Positions 46,332 to 56,906 of a DNA stretch of 64,000 bases are shown here, one piece after another (the first letter of the stretch is position 1; each line of letters opens with the position of its first letter). The DNA comes from Imbricaverruca yamaguchii (lineage: Eukaryota > Arthropoda > Thecostraca > Neoverrucidae). Position numbers and translations under genes: made by a program. The notes under the pieces were generated by a model. The model was not told the DNA's origin, did not search any database, and worked only from the letters and a program-made list of their open reading frames with translations. The stretch lies in the NCBI GenBank assembly GCA_034440575.1, contig JAOTOL010001233.1, positions 62,001 to 126,000 on the forward strand, written 5' to 3'.

Positions 46332-47151
46332 TTAACCCGCACCTTTTTTCCGGTCAAATCCTCACATCCTGTCTCGGCGGGGGCGGTTAAAGATCCCCCT
46401 CTAAAATCCAAACTAAGCACCGCACGAAAACGAAAGAGGCGTCATCGGAAAGCGCTCGACGAGTAGGGTCCGGGTCCACCCTCGAAAGCAATTTTCCCAC
46501 AAAAGTGACGTCACCAGGGGGCTAGATCTTCACAACTTTTCACGACTTACATTATGTTTTTGACTCTGGGGAGTTAATTTTGGGGGATATATGAAAAAAA
46601 AAATGTATTTGGAATGAGAAAACGAACAGCGAAATCGACCAGGCAATATTTTTTGTCCCCCACCCCAAATGACAATTTTCAAAATTTCAAAATTTTCAGT
46701 TTTCAAGTTCTTTAATTTTGTTTTTCCATTCGGTAGAGCAGACCGAAAAACGTTGTTGGAAGTCAACTTTCCCTAATAAAAAAATGCTTACTTTAGCCAG
46801 AATCCTGTATTTGAACTGCAATTTGGCAAATACGCAAAATGTATTTAAAAAATGAAAACTTCAACTCATACGTTTTGTTGCATCCGTAAAGATAAGCAAA
46901 CGCTGACAGTTTCATTAAATTATCTGTATCCGTTAAAGCGTGGCGACTGGTTGAACTTTTTGGAGGTGACCTCACTTGGCCTTGACTAACTCGTTGACCC
47001 TAGATGACCTAACCTAAAATATTTGAATCAGGATGTTAAATTGATGTGGGAAAAGGTATGCCAAATTTAGGCGCGCTGCCCTCACCGTTCGTCCGCTATC
47101 CGCGAAAAACGCGAGGGGGCGGTTAAAGACCCCCGAGACGGGACGGGTTAA
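46332..47151. mobile_element. TTAA-bounded repeat element (820 bp)
   Basis: It starts TTAACCCGCACC and ends GGGACGGGTTAA, so both ends are TTAACCCG read inward. GGGGGCGGTTAAAGA occurs near each end (about 46,378 and 47,116), in the same orientation. No transposase. Likely a non-autonomous TTAA-target element (inference). Confidence 0.5.
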
Positions 47152-47700
47152 TACTGTATTCAAAATGGAAGCGATAGCAGTACCAAAAGGTGTATGGTAG
47201 CTTATCTGTGTTCTTGGCAAGTTATCTTGGTTAATTCAATACTTCCGAAAACTTCATATATCCACCTTGGCTTTTTCGACATACATCTGGAATGTGGCCA
47301 AACTTTTTCATGGTAATGATTTTTGGCCGGGTCCAGGAATCCTTAATACAGTAAACGTTGCTCTCCAGCATCTGTTCGGTTCTTGACCGATTTCTTTTTC
47401 ACAGTGCGCGTCGGCTGATAGAAGCGAGACGACTGCGGACGGAAGGACGACGGGAAGAAGATCAGAACAAACAGCTTCCTCAGGATCGGGGCCATCACCG
47501 GAGCTGTCTGGGCCCTTCCGGCTGCAGCTTTTCAGTGCAACGTCAGAATCGTCCACCGCCGGAAGCTGAGCGAACGGAAATTCATCCTCCGAAATAAAAT
47601 AATATCAGATCAAGAAAAATACCGCACTGGCTGTTGATAGGGATGGTGTTTCAACAGAGTAATAGCTGCCACACGCAGCGAGTTAAACTATTAGTCCCAA
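47152..47700. other. Unique sequence, no gene seen
   Basis: No recognisable domain. Short frames overlap on both strands. Confidence 0.4.
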
Positions 47701-48024
47701 TTCGCTCGCACTGTAAAAGCCCAGGTCGCTCTATGGACCAGGATCCTATTCCTGAGCAGAGCTTGTTGCGTAGGCTCTGGCCTCACCATCCAAACAGTGA
47801 ATTCCGGTTCAACGGCAGCATTTTGATCCGAGAGCTCAACGTGTCGCCAATGAGCCGACACGGCCGCTCCGGTAACTCGTCCCCGGCTTCATCAAGCCAG
47901 TTGCCAACTGACCCACCTGGCCGGGGGCTAAACGCGGGCGCGCGAAACGACTCGAACCCTGTCTCGCCAGGGCAGGGGAGGCCAGTGCAGGCCAGCACTC
48001 AAACGAACTGAGCTACCGGTTACT
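47701..48024 (-). mobile_element. tRNA-derived SINE, family B, with hairpin domain
   Basis: On the minus strand the head begins near 48,024 with GGTAGCTCAGTTCG (A box). The B box GGGTTCGAGTC lies near 47,949-47,959, and a GC-rich body follows. At 47,738-47,780 lies the 43-nt hairpin domain whose loop core ACGCAACAAGCTCTGC is identical to that at 15,226-15,268. tRNA head, central domain and tail are the architecture of SINEs with a highly conserved central domain (family knowledge). Which named domain this is cannot be told here. The 3' boundary is uncertain. Confidence 0.7.
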
Positions 48025-49193
48025 AGAATGAAAGCAAACGGTACACCACTCGTGATAGAGGTCAATAAAGCGAGTAGGGCCTGGCACAGAGGCTCTAGTT
48101 ACTGCTTTCTTCCTGAATAAGTTTTTTATGCTTTCCATCTTGGTAAGGCGCACCAAAAGATATCCAACCCTGCAACCAGTGTCCCACTCGAGTTAACGTA
48201 TTTGGCGATGCGATACCACCACTACAGTCCACTCTGCAGTGGAACCACTGCAGTCGCACTCTCTTCCACCGCGACATACGCTCGGAGAAGACAATCATGC
48301 ATAGTGGGTGGGGCCGAGGGCGGATCCAATACGCGGGGGTGGGGTAGGATGGGGGGTGGGGGACAACATGCTATCTCTCCGCACTCCCAAGAGGTTGATT
48401 TTGCCGGTATTTTTTGTCCTCACTAAAGTGCATTTTCTGGAAATCTAAGAATATTGTTTGATATAGGTACTTTCCTAAACCGACATGGCAAATCTGCTCA
48501 AATCTGATGAACGTTCTAAATCGGGGAATATCTTTATTGCCCACGAAGCCAGGCTTCTGGATCCGCCCCTTGGTAGGACATGCCATTACCGACCAGGTGA
48601 CATCATTGGAAACCACGCCCACCCGAAAGTTGAAGGCATTCTACCTGTTGTTGCGGCGCCATTGGCGACTCTTGCATTGACGACATACGTGTGAACTTAC
48701 AACGGTTACACGTATCGACGCGGCTCCCTGCACCTATATCAGGCTATCAGACGTTGACAGATTTGGGGATAAAATGCAAATTCAGAAACGGACAAGGAAC
48801 GGCAGATGAAGGTACGGGATACCTGAAAGCATGGGCTCTGTCGCAATTAGAGTTGGGCGAATTGGCCCTTCGCAACATCTCGGGAAGCTTGGCATTACGT
48901 CTGTTGTAGTGTAACATTGCAATGCAGGTGTTGCATGGACGTTGGAAGGAAATCGCTCACCTGAACCTGTTTAGCCCTCCTTCTCCCATCAACCACTTTG
49001 TCGGTACGATGCCCATGCTTGCAAATGATGCCAAGTGTTATTTAGAGCCAAAGTTTGATTTCATTTACTGCTAAGTAGGTTTTGCCTGAACCCGGTAGCT
49101 AAGTAAATATATTTTAATCTGCCTCAGCGAACTAGCGTGTCGTCAAAACTCGTGATCAGACACTGCTTCCGCTGTGGTTACCACTGTGTGTTT
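48025..49193. other. Unique sequence with G-rich stretch
   Basis: 48,336-48,363 has GGGGGTGGGGTAGGATGGGG-like text. No gene or array otherwise. Confidence 0.45.
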
Positions 49194-49310
49194 CAAGACG
49201 TGGTAAGGGTTGAATGTTCCAAGACATGGTAGGCGTTGTGCTCCAAGATGTGGTAAGCGTTGAGTGCTTCAAGACGTGGTAGGCGTTGTTTTTCAAGACA
49301 TGGTGTTGTG
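49194..49310. repeat. ~25-bp repeat with alternating 26/24-bp spacing
   Basis: CAAGACRTGGTARGCGTTG words start at 49,194, 49,220, 49,244, 49,270 and 49,294, so the true period is a 50-bp dimer. Confidence 0.85.
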
Positions 49311-50079
49311 GAAACGCCCAGTTTGAAGCCTGCTCAGCGTGATAGAAGGAATGAACAATATTGTTTTGCATATGAATGCCATGCAATTCACTTACCAGGG
49401 TGGTATGCTGAGATATTTAAAAATAGACGGACAGGGAGGAAGTAAAATGAGATGAAAATATATGTTCCACACCGGAGAAATCTGGTTTGCGTTATGAATA
49501 ACTTACAGGCACGCAAATTCGTTGAAAGAATTTCTGACTCACCATGCTCCATCGTCCAATTCCGTAGAAAATCGCACTTCGCTTGAAGGAAACTGCGTCT
49601 TTCTACAAACTTCGCTGGATTTGTCAAATCAGTCAAATCTTTAGACCACGGCCGGTCACACATTTATCCTTGTAAAAGTTAGTCTCATCTGATAATAAAA
49701 TGAAGAGTCATTAGCTGATGAATAAGCTTCCCAGCCCCCTACTTCATTTCCCACTTCAGCTTAAAATGGCATAGGAACTTCAACGATGAAAAACTTTAAA
49801 TAAGTGAAAAACTCGACCAGGACAATGGTAAATTTACTTACATGTTACGTTCCAAAGAAGGAATGAAGAAGTACGATTACTCCGGGCTGTGCATTTAGAA
49901 ACATATAAAACATCGGAGATATAACACAAAGGTTCTATATTCAAACTGTCGGTGTAATGCTTCCATTTGAACATTGATCATGTTAATACAACTGCTATGT
50001 TGGGTAAGCAAGCATAACCTTATACGAAATGATGCAGATGCAGCTGGACAGAAATAGCTTCAACAGCTTCGGAAAATCT
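49311..50079. other. AT-rich unique sequence, no gene seen
   Basis: No coding or repeat signal recognised. Confidence 0.4.
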
Positions 50080-50270
50080 GAGCAACTAACTTCAGCTTTA
50101 GCAGAACAAGCACATCCATGGTTTCTAATGTCCACGATGATAAGATATAAACATGGAGCAGAGACTTAAGAAAACATGAGCAACCAACTTCAGCTTCAGC
50201 AGAACAAGCACATCCATGGTTTATAATGTCCACAATGATAAGATATAAACATGGCGCAGAGACGTACACA
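50080..50270. repeat. 98-bp tandem duplication
   Basis: GAGCAACYAACTTCAGCTTY and the following ~75 bp (with AAGCACATCCATGGTTT and GATAAGATATAAACATGG) occur at 50,080 and again at 50,178 with few differences. Confidence 0.9.
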
Positions 50271-50745
50271 GGTGGTAACGCGAGATAGATTATTGCAAAG
50301 AGGTCACTGCAGATCACTGCACATCACTGCAGACAGATAACTTCTGATCACTACATACAGATCATCGCGTATTACTGCATATTACTGCAGACAGATCACT
50401 GTATATCACTGCATTTAAATAATTGCAGACAGTTCGCTGAAGACATATCACGGCATGTAAATAACTGCAGACCGCTGCAGCCATATTAATGCAGACATAT
50501 CACTACAGACATATCACTACAGGCAGACCACTACAGACATATCACTACAGACATATCACTACAGACATATCACTACAGGCAGATTACTGCAGACATATCA
50601 TTACAGGCAGCTCACTGCAGACAGATTACTACAGACAGATTATTGCAGACAGATTACTGCAGACATTTCACTGCAGACAGATTACTGCAGACATAGCACT
50701 GCATATCACTGCAAATAACTGCAGACAGATTGCTGCAGACGTAGT
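50271..50745. repeat. ~14-bp degenerate array of ATCACTGCAGACAT type
   Basis: About 32 units alternate among ATCACTACAGACAT, ATTACTGCAGACAG and shorter forms. Many units carry CTGCAG. Confidence 0.88.
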
Positions 50746-51130
50746 GGACATCATAACGATACGTCCGGCAACAACTGCATCACCGTAATATCATCTGCAC
50801 TGACGCCGGATAAACGCGCCCGATCTACCACAGCCGCCCGAGCGGCGCCTCCCGCCCCCCACCCCGCGTCACATCGCCAGCACATCTGACGCGGAGAACA
50901 GTTAGTAGGCAGGCCGAGGGCCGACGACGGCCAATTTGCATGACGGAGCGATCTGGGGCGGCCAGTGGCGCCGCGCGCTTTATCGACGTCGCGAGGAGAC
51001 GCGCGCTCGAATTGTGTCGGCGCGACAAGGGTCCGTGACGAGCCGTGTCGACGGCTGCGGGGGGGGGGAGCGTGCGAGGAGTGGAGGTGAGCCTCGCCAC
51101 CGCACGGTGGGCAGCGGGCACGGCGAGACG
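50746..51130. promoter_or_regulatory. CpG-rich segment with CCAAT and octamer motif
   Basis: GC-rich from about 50,810 to 51,120. CCAATTTGCAT at 50,931-50,941 combines a CCAAT box with the octamer ATTTGCAT (POU-protein site, family knowledge). A 12-bp G-rich run lies near 51,058-51,070. No transcript can be inferred. Confidence 0.3.
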
Positions 51131-51916
51131 TTCATCATAGCCGACCATCCTGCCCTTTTTCAACAAAGGCAATTCTGGCGATATGAGAACTAAATAAACT
51201 TCCAACGTCTATGCTGTGGTGTGTCTGATATTATGACGTTTGGCAGCATTATAAATTACGGTGGAAATATGGAAGCGATTTGTTATGTTAGTTTCATTCA
51301 TTCAATATGTTCATTCATATTGGATTCATCATTTATTTTACCGTTTGTTGGATCGACCACGGTGATATTCAGTTAACAGACATTGCGGTAATATGGGTAT
51401 TGTACAGATTGGGAGAAGCTGACGCAGTCAATTTTTTTTTAACGTGAGAGGGCCTTGAACGTATATGGTGAGACAGGTTGTGCATTTGCTCTCATGTTCT
51501 GGAAGGGGTATACATGCATCACAAATATTGCTTTGTGCAACAACTATAAATCAGTGATGTTTTAGCTTATTCTGAAGTATCACCATTGTCCGAACCTAGT
51601 CCAGGTACTGGGTAGTTCTATCTTCGCGGCGGGGTACGTTGATCACATGTCTCATCTATATAAACAGGAGTTGTGACGGCAACTAGTGTTAGTGTCGCAG
51701 GCTGCTTTTGGCCGCGTTTTTTCAGTTCACGTATTCTGGTAGAAAGCATGAGGAAAACAGAGAATACCACGTAAGATACCCGAGGTAGAGTTTCACGGTA
51801 TATTCCTTTCTCTGACATTGTCACACCTTCACTGTCTTTTCATTTCTTTAGCATTGTCAAACCTTCCCCGCCTTTTCCTTTCACTAGTCTTGTTGCACCA
51901 GAACCCGAATCTGTTT

Positions 51917-51952
51917 AAAAGTAATAGGCTGACACACCAGCCTATTACTTTT
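51917..51952. other. Perfect 15-bp stem, 6-nt loop
   Basis: AAAAGTAATAGGCTG (51,917-51,931) pairs exactly with 51,938-51,952 around ACACAC. Function unknown; shorter than a typical metazoan microRNA precursor stem. Confidence 0.9.
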
Positions 51953-51984
51953 GCTAAATTTTTAACATTTATTTGATTTGATAA

Positions 51985-52015
51985 CTAATTGTGCATAACG
52001 TTTGTGCACAATTAG
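51985..52015. other. Perfect 11-bp stem, 9-nt loop
   Basis: CTAATTGTGCA (51,985-51,995) pairs with TGCACAATTAG (52,005-52,015). It lies 32 bp after the 15-bp hairpin. Confidence 0.88.
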
Positions 52016-52604
52016 CTTGTATTTCACAAGGGCAACCGTCAGCAACATAAAGCAAGTGAATTATTGTCGGGAACGGGGAGAAAGTTTGGTGCGCAGCTGT
52101 CCAAAGTTATCAGTACCTTTTCAGAATCTCGATTTTGTCTTCGTTAAAATTTGAACTTCAGGTCAATATAAGGTCATGGACTTCAGTGAGTTCGAAGTGG
52201 ACCACCTGCAAAAATGTCAGAGGATCGATAACTCATACAGATGAAAAGATATTGAAATGAACCTTGCTGCGTAAGTCAAATTCGGCGGTACCAACAAGTA
52301 CCTCTCATATTTTTGGTTCAGTTAAAGTCAGTGGCCAGAGGTCACAGTGAATTCGTTCTACTTTGGAGCGATTTTCAAATTGTGTAAGATACGTTCTTCT
52401 AACTGCATGTTTTTATCGTGATATGCATGCAGAACCATGCGAATAATTCCTTAGTTCCTAATCCAATCCACTTGACCTCCACCAAGTGGCCTGAGGTGAT
52501 ATAGAGATGAAGTGCGCAAAGTGGGCTAAGGCCATTCAGAGCGCATTTAAAAAGTCTTAGGCGTCGTGGAATGATACGAACTGCAGTAGGTGCCCTCGGG
52601 CTGG

Positions 52605-52680
52605 TCGAGAATGTGTGTGCGTCTGTGTGTATGCGTGTGTGTGTATGTGTACATGTATGTATATGTGCATGTGTATGTGC
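52605..52680. repeat. GT-rich microsatellite, first part
   Basis: Imperfect TGTGTATGTG/CATGTG text running up to the SINE tail. Confidence 0.8.
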
Positions 52681-52860
52681 TTGTTTGTTTATTGGTTGGT
52701 TCACGACACACTTTATGCACATTCACGGCTAATGGCGCCGCCCACACTGTTTCGCCGGTGGGCCGCGGGATTGGGAAATGTCTTGAGTGGCGCTAGAGTC
52801 GAACCCGGGACCTTTGGTACCCATAGCCCGACACCTTAACCACTCGGCCATCCCCGCCCC
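52681..52860 (-). mobile_element. tRNA-derived SINE, family A, minus-strand copy
   Basis: On the minus strand the head reads GGGATGGCCGAGTGGTTAAG (A box) and, near 52,799-52,813, GGTCCCGGGTTCGAC (B box), as in Leu/Ser-type tRNAs. The body follows (GACATTTCCCAATCCCGCGG, GCGAAACAG) and the tail AACCAACCAATAAAC. It is colinear with the copy at 14,946-15,120. It sits between two GT-rich microsatellite segments, as if inserted into one array (inference). Confidence 0.85.
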
Positions 52861-52972
52861 GCATGTGTATGTGCATGTGTATGTGTATGCGCATGTGCAT
52901 GTGTATGTGTATGCGTACCTGTATATGTATGTGTATATGTATGTGTATGTGCATGTGTACGTGTATTACATT
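52861..52972. repeat. GT-rich microsatellite, second part
   Basis: Imperfect GCATGTGTATGTG units directly beyond the SINE head. Confidence 0.85.
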
Positions 52973-54301
52973 GTGCCTACGCTGGCTGAGTGGGACCACA
53001 TTTACGCCATGGCAGATATGCCGATCCGACAACACAGTACGAGTGCACACAACAGTGACAGGGCAACACCAGAGTCGACTCGGTGCTCAAATACAAGCGT
53101 TCTATTCACACACAACTGGAATAGCACGTTGGAGTGACGGGTTGCTGTGCGAAAATTGCCCTGGATGATCAGTCTGGAGTTGAGATGGAGTCTTCGGAAT
53201 CGTTGTATGGCCACCGACGCTTAAAACCGAGTGTTCGCTGGACGGAAATGCCGGTGTCACTCGACGAACAAATTATGCCGGTCTGCAACCTAACCAGCCC
53301 CACGATGCTGAATCACTCCAGGAGTGGGGGAGGGGGATTCTGGGACGACATCGGAAGGCTGATGCTCTCCGGGGTCGGCGGGAAGAGACGCCGACAGTTG
53401 TGGAGGTGCTGCGGGGGCCGCGCCAGGACCGCCGCCGGGCAGCTCTGCGATGGACCGCCAGATACGCGTCCGTCACCATGACAGACACAGACAAATGGTC
53501 CTGCCGCCAGAAATACACCCGCCGGCCGGAACAGCCGAGCAGAACGTGGCGCCAGCCGCAGCGCCCGGTGCCGCTGCTGTCCCGCGTCCACGAGGTGGCC
53601 AGGCTTTTGGCTCACACCGTTCTTGACGCCAGGCAAGGGACATCACCAACGTACTCATTCTTCCAACAATTCATCACCTTGAAAACTTACCCGTCATCGG
53701 CACACCAGCCACGCACTTTAACACGCCACAATGCACCATATACACGCGAGGGAGTCACTTGCATGGCGGCGAGGGCCTGCTCTTCACGTTGCAGAGCCAG
53801 GTGTCTCTGCCGTCTAGAGGGTACGACACACACCAACTCATGCTCACCTGAAGCACTCGCAAGCATCCCTCATGCATTACAGAAGGCTACATTAGATACA
53901 CCATTACAGCACCTGCACCCATCACATGACGCTGCCAATTCCTCACATGCCTCACATGACACTTGTTGGCGGTCGTGACTATATGATGCACTCAGCAGCT
54001 GAGATCACATGTCGTCGCCAGCTGCGTTTGCTGCGGCCAGGCCCCCACCTGAGGCCGGTCCTATTCTCGGTGCGGAGCGAGGAAGGACGTTCTCCGTCTC
54101 GTTCACATTGAGGGCCTTTTCCCTTTCCCCTTTCACCCTTTTCCCCGGCGCCACTCGCACGTCACATAGAGCCGGTGTATCACCACCACTAACACTTGTA
54201 GAGCGCAAAGCTTCCGCACCACCACACACGGTACAGCCGCACACCACAAGCACAACAACCCACACACCAAGCACGCTGGTCACGTCTCACAACACAACAC
54301 T
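52973..54301. other. Unique, partly GC-rich sequence, no gene supported
   Basis: A plus-strand frame of 192 codons (53,400-53,978) overlaps antisense frames and has no recognisable domain. Confidence 0.45.
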
Positions 54302-54486
54302 TTAACAACACCTACACCACCCGCACCACTCACAACACGTCACAACATGACACAACACACACTCATAACACAACACTCACTCATAACACAACACTCATAT
54401 CGTCACGCACTCATATCACACACATACCTCACATGCACAACACTCATACGACACATATGCCTCAGGAACAGCCACGGCACGATGCA
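54302..54486. repeat. ACAACACTCATA-rich low-complexity tract
   Basis: Irregular ACAACACTCATAACAC words without a fixed period. Confidence 0.7.
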
Positions 54487-54780
54487 ACCAAACGCCCAAC
54501 ACAGGCCCCACTTCCACTACCACAGAACACAACACAGCCAAACGCCCAACACAGGCCCCACTTCCACTACCACAGGACACAACACAACCAAACGCCCAAC
54601 ACAGGCCCCACTTCCACTACCACAGAACACAGCACAGACAAACGCCCAACACAGGCCCCACTTCCTCTACCACAGAACACAACACAGCCAAAACGCCCAA
54701 CACAGGCCCCACTTCCACTACCACAGAACACAACACAGCCAAACGCTCAACACAGGCCCCACTTGCACTACCACAGGACG
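54487..54780. repeat. 50-bp minisatellite, about 6 copies
   Basis: The unit runs ACGCCCAACACAGGCCCCAC, TTCCACTACCACAGAACACA, ACACAGCCAA. One copy has an extra A at about 54,691. Frames across it are repeat artefacts. Confidence 0.93.
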
Positions 54781-56801
54781 CGACACGTAGGCCGTTATCC
54801 ACGCCATCCCCACAGCATCACACACGTGCGCCGCGGCCAGCCACCACACAAACACCAACTTCCTAATTACGGGCTCATCACAGACTCAACTCGATTATCT
54901 CAAACACTGACAAAGACACTTCAGACAGAGACTCGGACATTTCACTGTAGAGGCGCATCGCAAACTACACCACGCTCACGTACTCCCACACCAGCACAGT
55001 CATCCCCGACCCCACGCGTCCAGAGCATCCACAGCATGTGTCAGCAACAGACAAACACCAACTATGAACATAGCAGATAGTCTTCTCGCGACACCACTCA
55101 CCAGCAGTGAACATATTACTAAAAAAATAAACAATGAGGTGAGCAGAAAACAAACAGGAGCGCTGGAAATGAAAAGACAAAACGAATGCAAATAATGGAC
55201 TGATGAAAGAACGACGTAACACAAAAACCAATTGCAAAAAGTTCCACGATTGGGTGTGTTTAAAATGCACTGTGTTCGTGTAACAACAAAAAAGAGACTG
55301 CGATGACCGGACAACCTCCTCCCTATACCCCATATCACAACATGGCACCGTCCGGACTGCAACTTAAACTTTGCTACGACACTGGTTGCTGTCTCTCTTC
55401 GCTCCATCTCCTTAAACAAGTCAGCACTACTTACCAGCAACACTACTTACTACCAACCCGTCAAGATCCGCACATTTTCTACCAAATACTTTTCATGGCT
55501 ACAAGTCACTTCTTCGCTGTAAGCGCTGTCCACCTCTTCAAGTCATCAGCCATCTCCAAACGCGCATCACCCGCACAGACAACACACCTTCAAGCATCAA
55601 CACGGAACACAGATCACAAACTCCGGGAACAGACGATCTCACCGCACTGGTGGCGCAGGCTGACAAAACCCAAGCACAACGACCAATATACAGCTTGCAT
55701 TGCATTGTTCGCGATTGGGGTTATTTGCCTATTTTGCTTTCTGGTGGCGCATGCTCAGCCTGTAATACGCAGAACGATTAGTTGCTACGCTGGCCAAGGA
55801 ACGAATGCAATTTAATTTTGAAGGCGGTGTCACTGAGCCTGTGAAAATGCGTCAAGCATCTCGCATTACTCCCTAGAACTCAGCTATAGTTCTGCAAACT
55901 TTACAGACTATGAACTATCATAGCGAGGCGGAATAATTCGCAGAGAAGATTCCCAGCACCTCGCGGAATTCAGCGCCGAGGATCTTACATGCATCGTTCG
56001 GGCGAACAATATATGCTCATAATACTTGATGGAACTTCATCGTCTAGTTCTGGGTAGAACTAACGAAGGAATGTAAATATTGAACCACTTTCTCTTCCCA
56101 TGCGTCAAGCGATAAGCGGCTAATAAATAATTATGGAGCAATGAAAACGATTATTTTCATTGTGAACTGTTCAAATGTGTGCATTTCCAGTTACTTCCTT
56201 TCGACGGGACAAGCGACACTCAACGCGGCGCGTGGACAACCAATGAATGAAAGAAGCTTCCCTGAACCCATACACTTCCCGGCCGACATTAAGCTGATTT
56301 TTTCCTAGCTTTCCGATTGATCAGGAATCAATGTACGTATGTTTTGGTTACAGCCACGGAGGTAAAGTTGTGGCCTGTTTGGAATTTTCCTCGTTGGAAA
56401 CAAAGTAAAGGTCCGTGATCTTGGTTAATGGCACGCGAGCAACTTGTGCGACCTCTGCCTAGCCATAGTGTCTAACTTTTGCTACCCTCCGGCACGAGCT
56501 GACCGAGGCAGTGCAGGTAGAAGGCATCAGCAGCCATGGTTTGACTAAAATCTGGGAGCGTTCCTTTTTGAGTCCGAACTTCCCGGAGCACGCACACAAA
56601 CAACCGGAAAGCACTCAAGTATGCTCTCCGCGTGTGACAGCCACGCTTGCGCATTTCGCAATCGATTCTATTGTTAACTCGCTCGACGAGTAGCTGTCAG
56701 CTTTACGAGCTATTAAGGGCACAATCGTGACTCGTATGGGATGGACTGTGGTGTTTTGATGTGCTGGATAGCTTCGTGTAGCTCAGTGTATTTCCGTTTC
56801 T
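54781..56801. other. Unique sequence, no gene supported
   Basis: A plus-strand frame of 170 codons (55,303-55,815) ends in a hydrophobic stretch near residues 130-150 but shows no domain; it overlaps minus-strand frames. A 9-bp stem CAATGAAAA/TTTTCATTG lies at 56,139-56,162. Confidence 0.45.
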
Positions 56802-56825
56802 GACATAAAGACATAAAGACATAAA
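56802..56825 (-). repeat. 3'-terminal octamer repeats of the CR1 element
   Basis: Three copies of TTTATGTC on the minus strand, as in the truncated copy ending at 39,643. CR1 elements typically end in short octamer repeats rather than poly(A). Confidence 0.85.
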
Positions 56826-56906
56826 AGATCAGTGCAACTCTGAGCCACAAGGGCCCTTCTTGGTTGCACTCTGTACACTGAACCAGTTGCCCACCAAATC
56901 TGCCAA

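Larger units (their letters stand above)
51131..52604. other. AT-rich sequence with two hairpins, no gene seen
   Basis: Apart from the stem-loops at 51,917-52,015, a GGTCA-containing stretch at 52,150-52,360 weakly recalls the TTAA-type repeat bodies. No coding signal. Confidence 0.45.

Noticed and set aside
47949..48024. A functional tRNA gene on the minus strand
   Set aside because: Promoter boxes are intact, but acceptor pairing is not evident and a long body with the hairpin domain follows.
51917..51952. A microRNA precursor
   Set aside because: The 15-bp stem with a 6-nt loop is too short for a typical precursor; no extended pairing was seen beyond it.
52799..52860. A functional tRNA-Leu/Ser gene
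   Set aside because: A and B boxes are present, but the arms do not close into a proper cloverleaf by eye and the same head is followed by a shared non-tRNA body at 14,946; a SINE explains it better.
53400..53978. A 192-codon plus-strand frame
   Set aside because: GC-rich composition with antisense frames open as well; no domain or conserved motif recognised.
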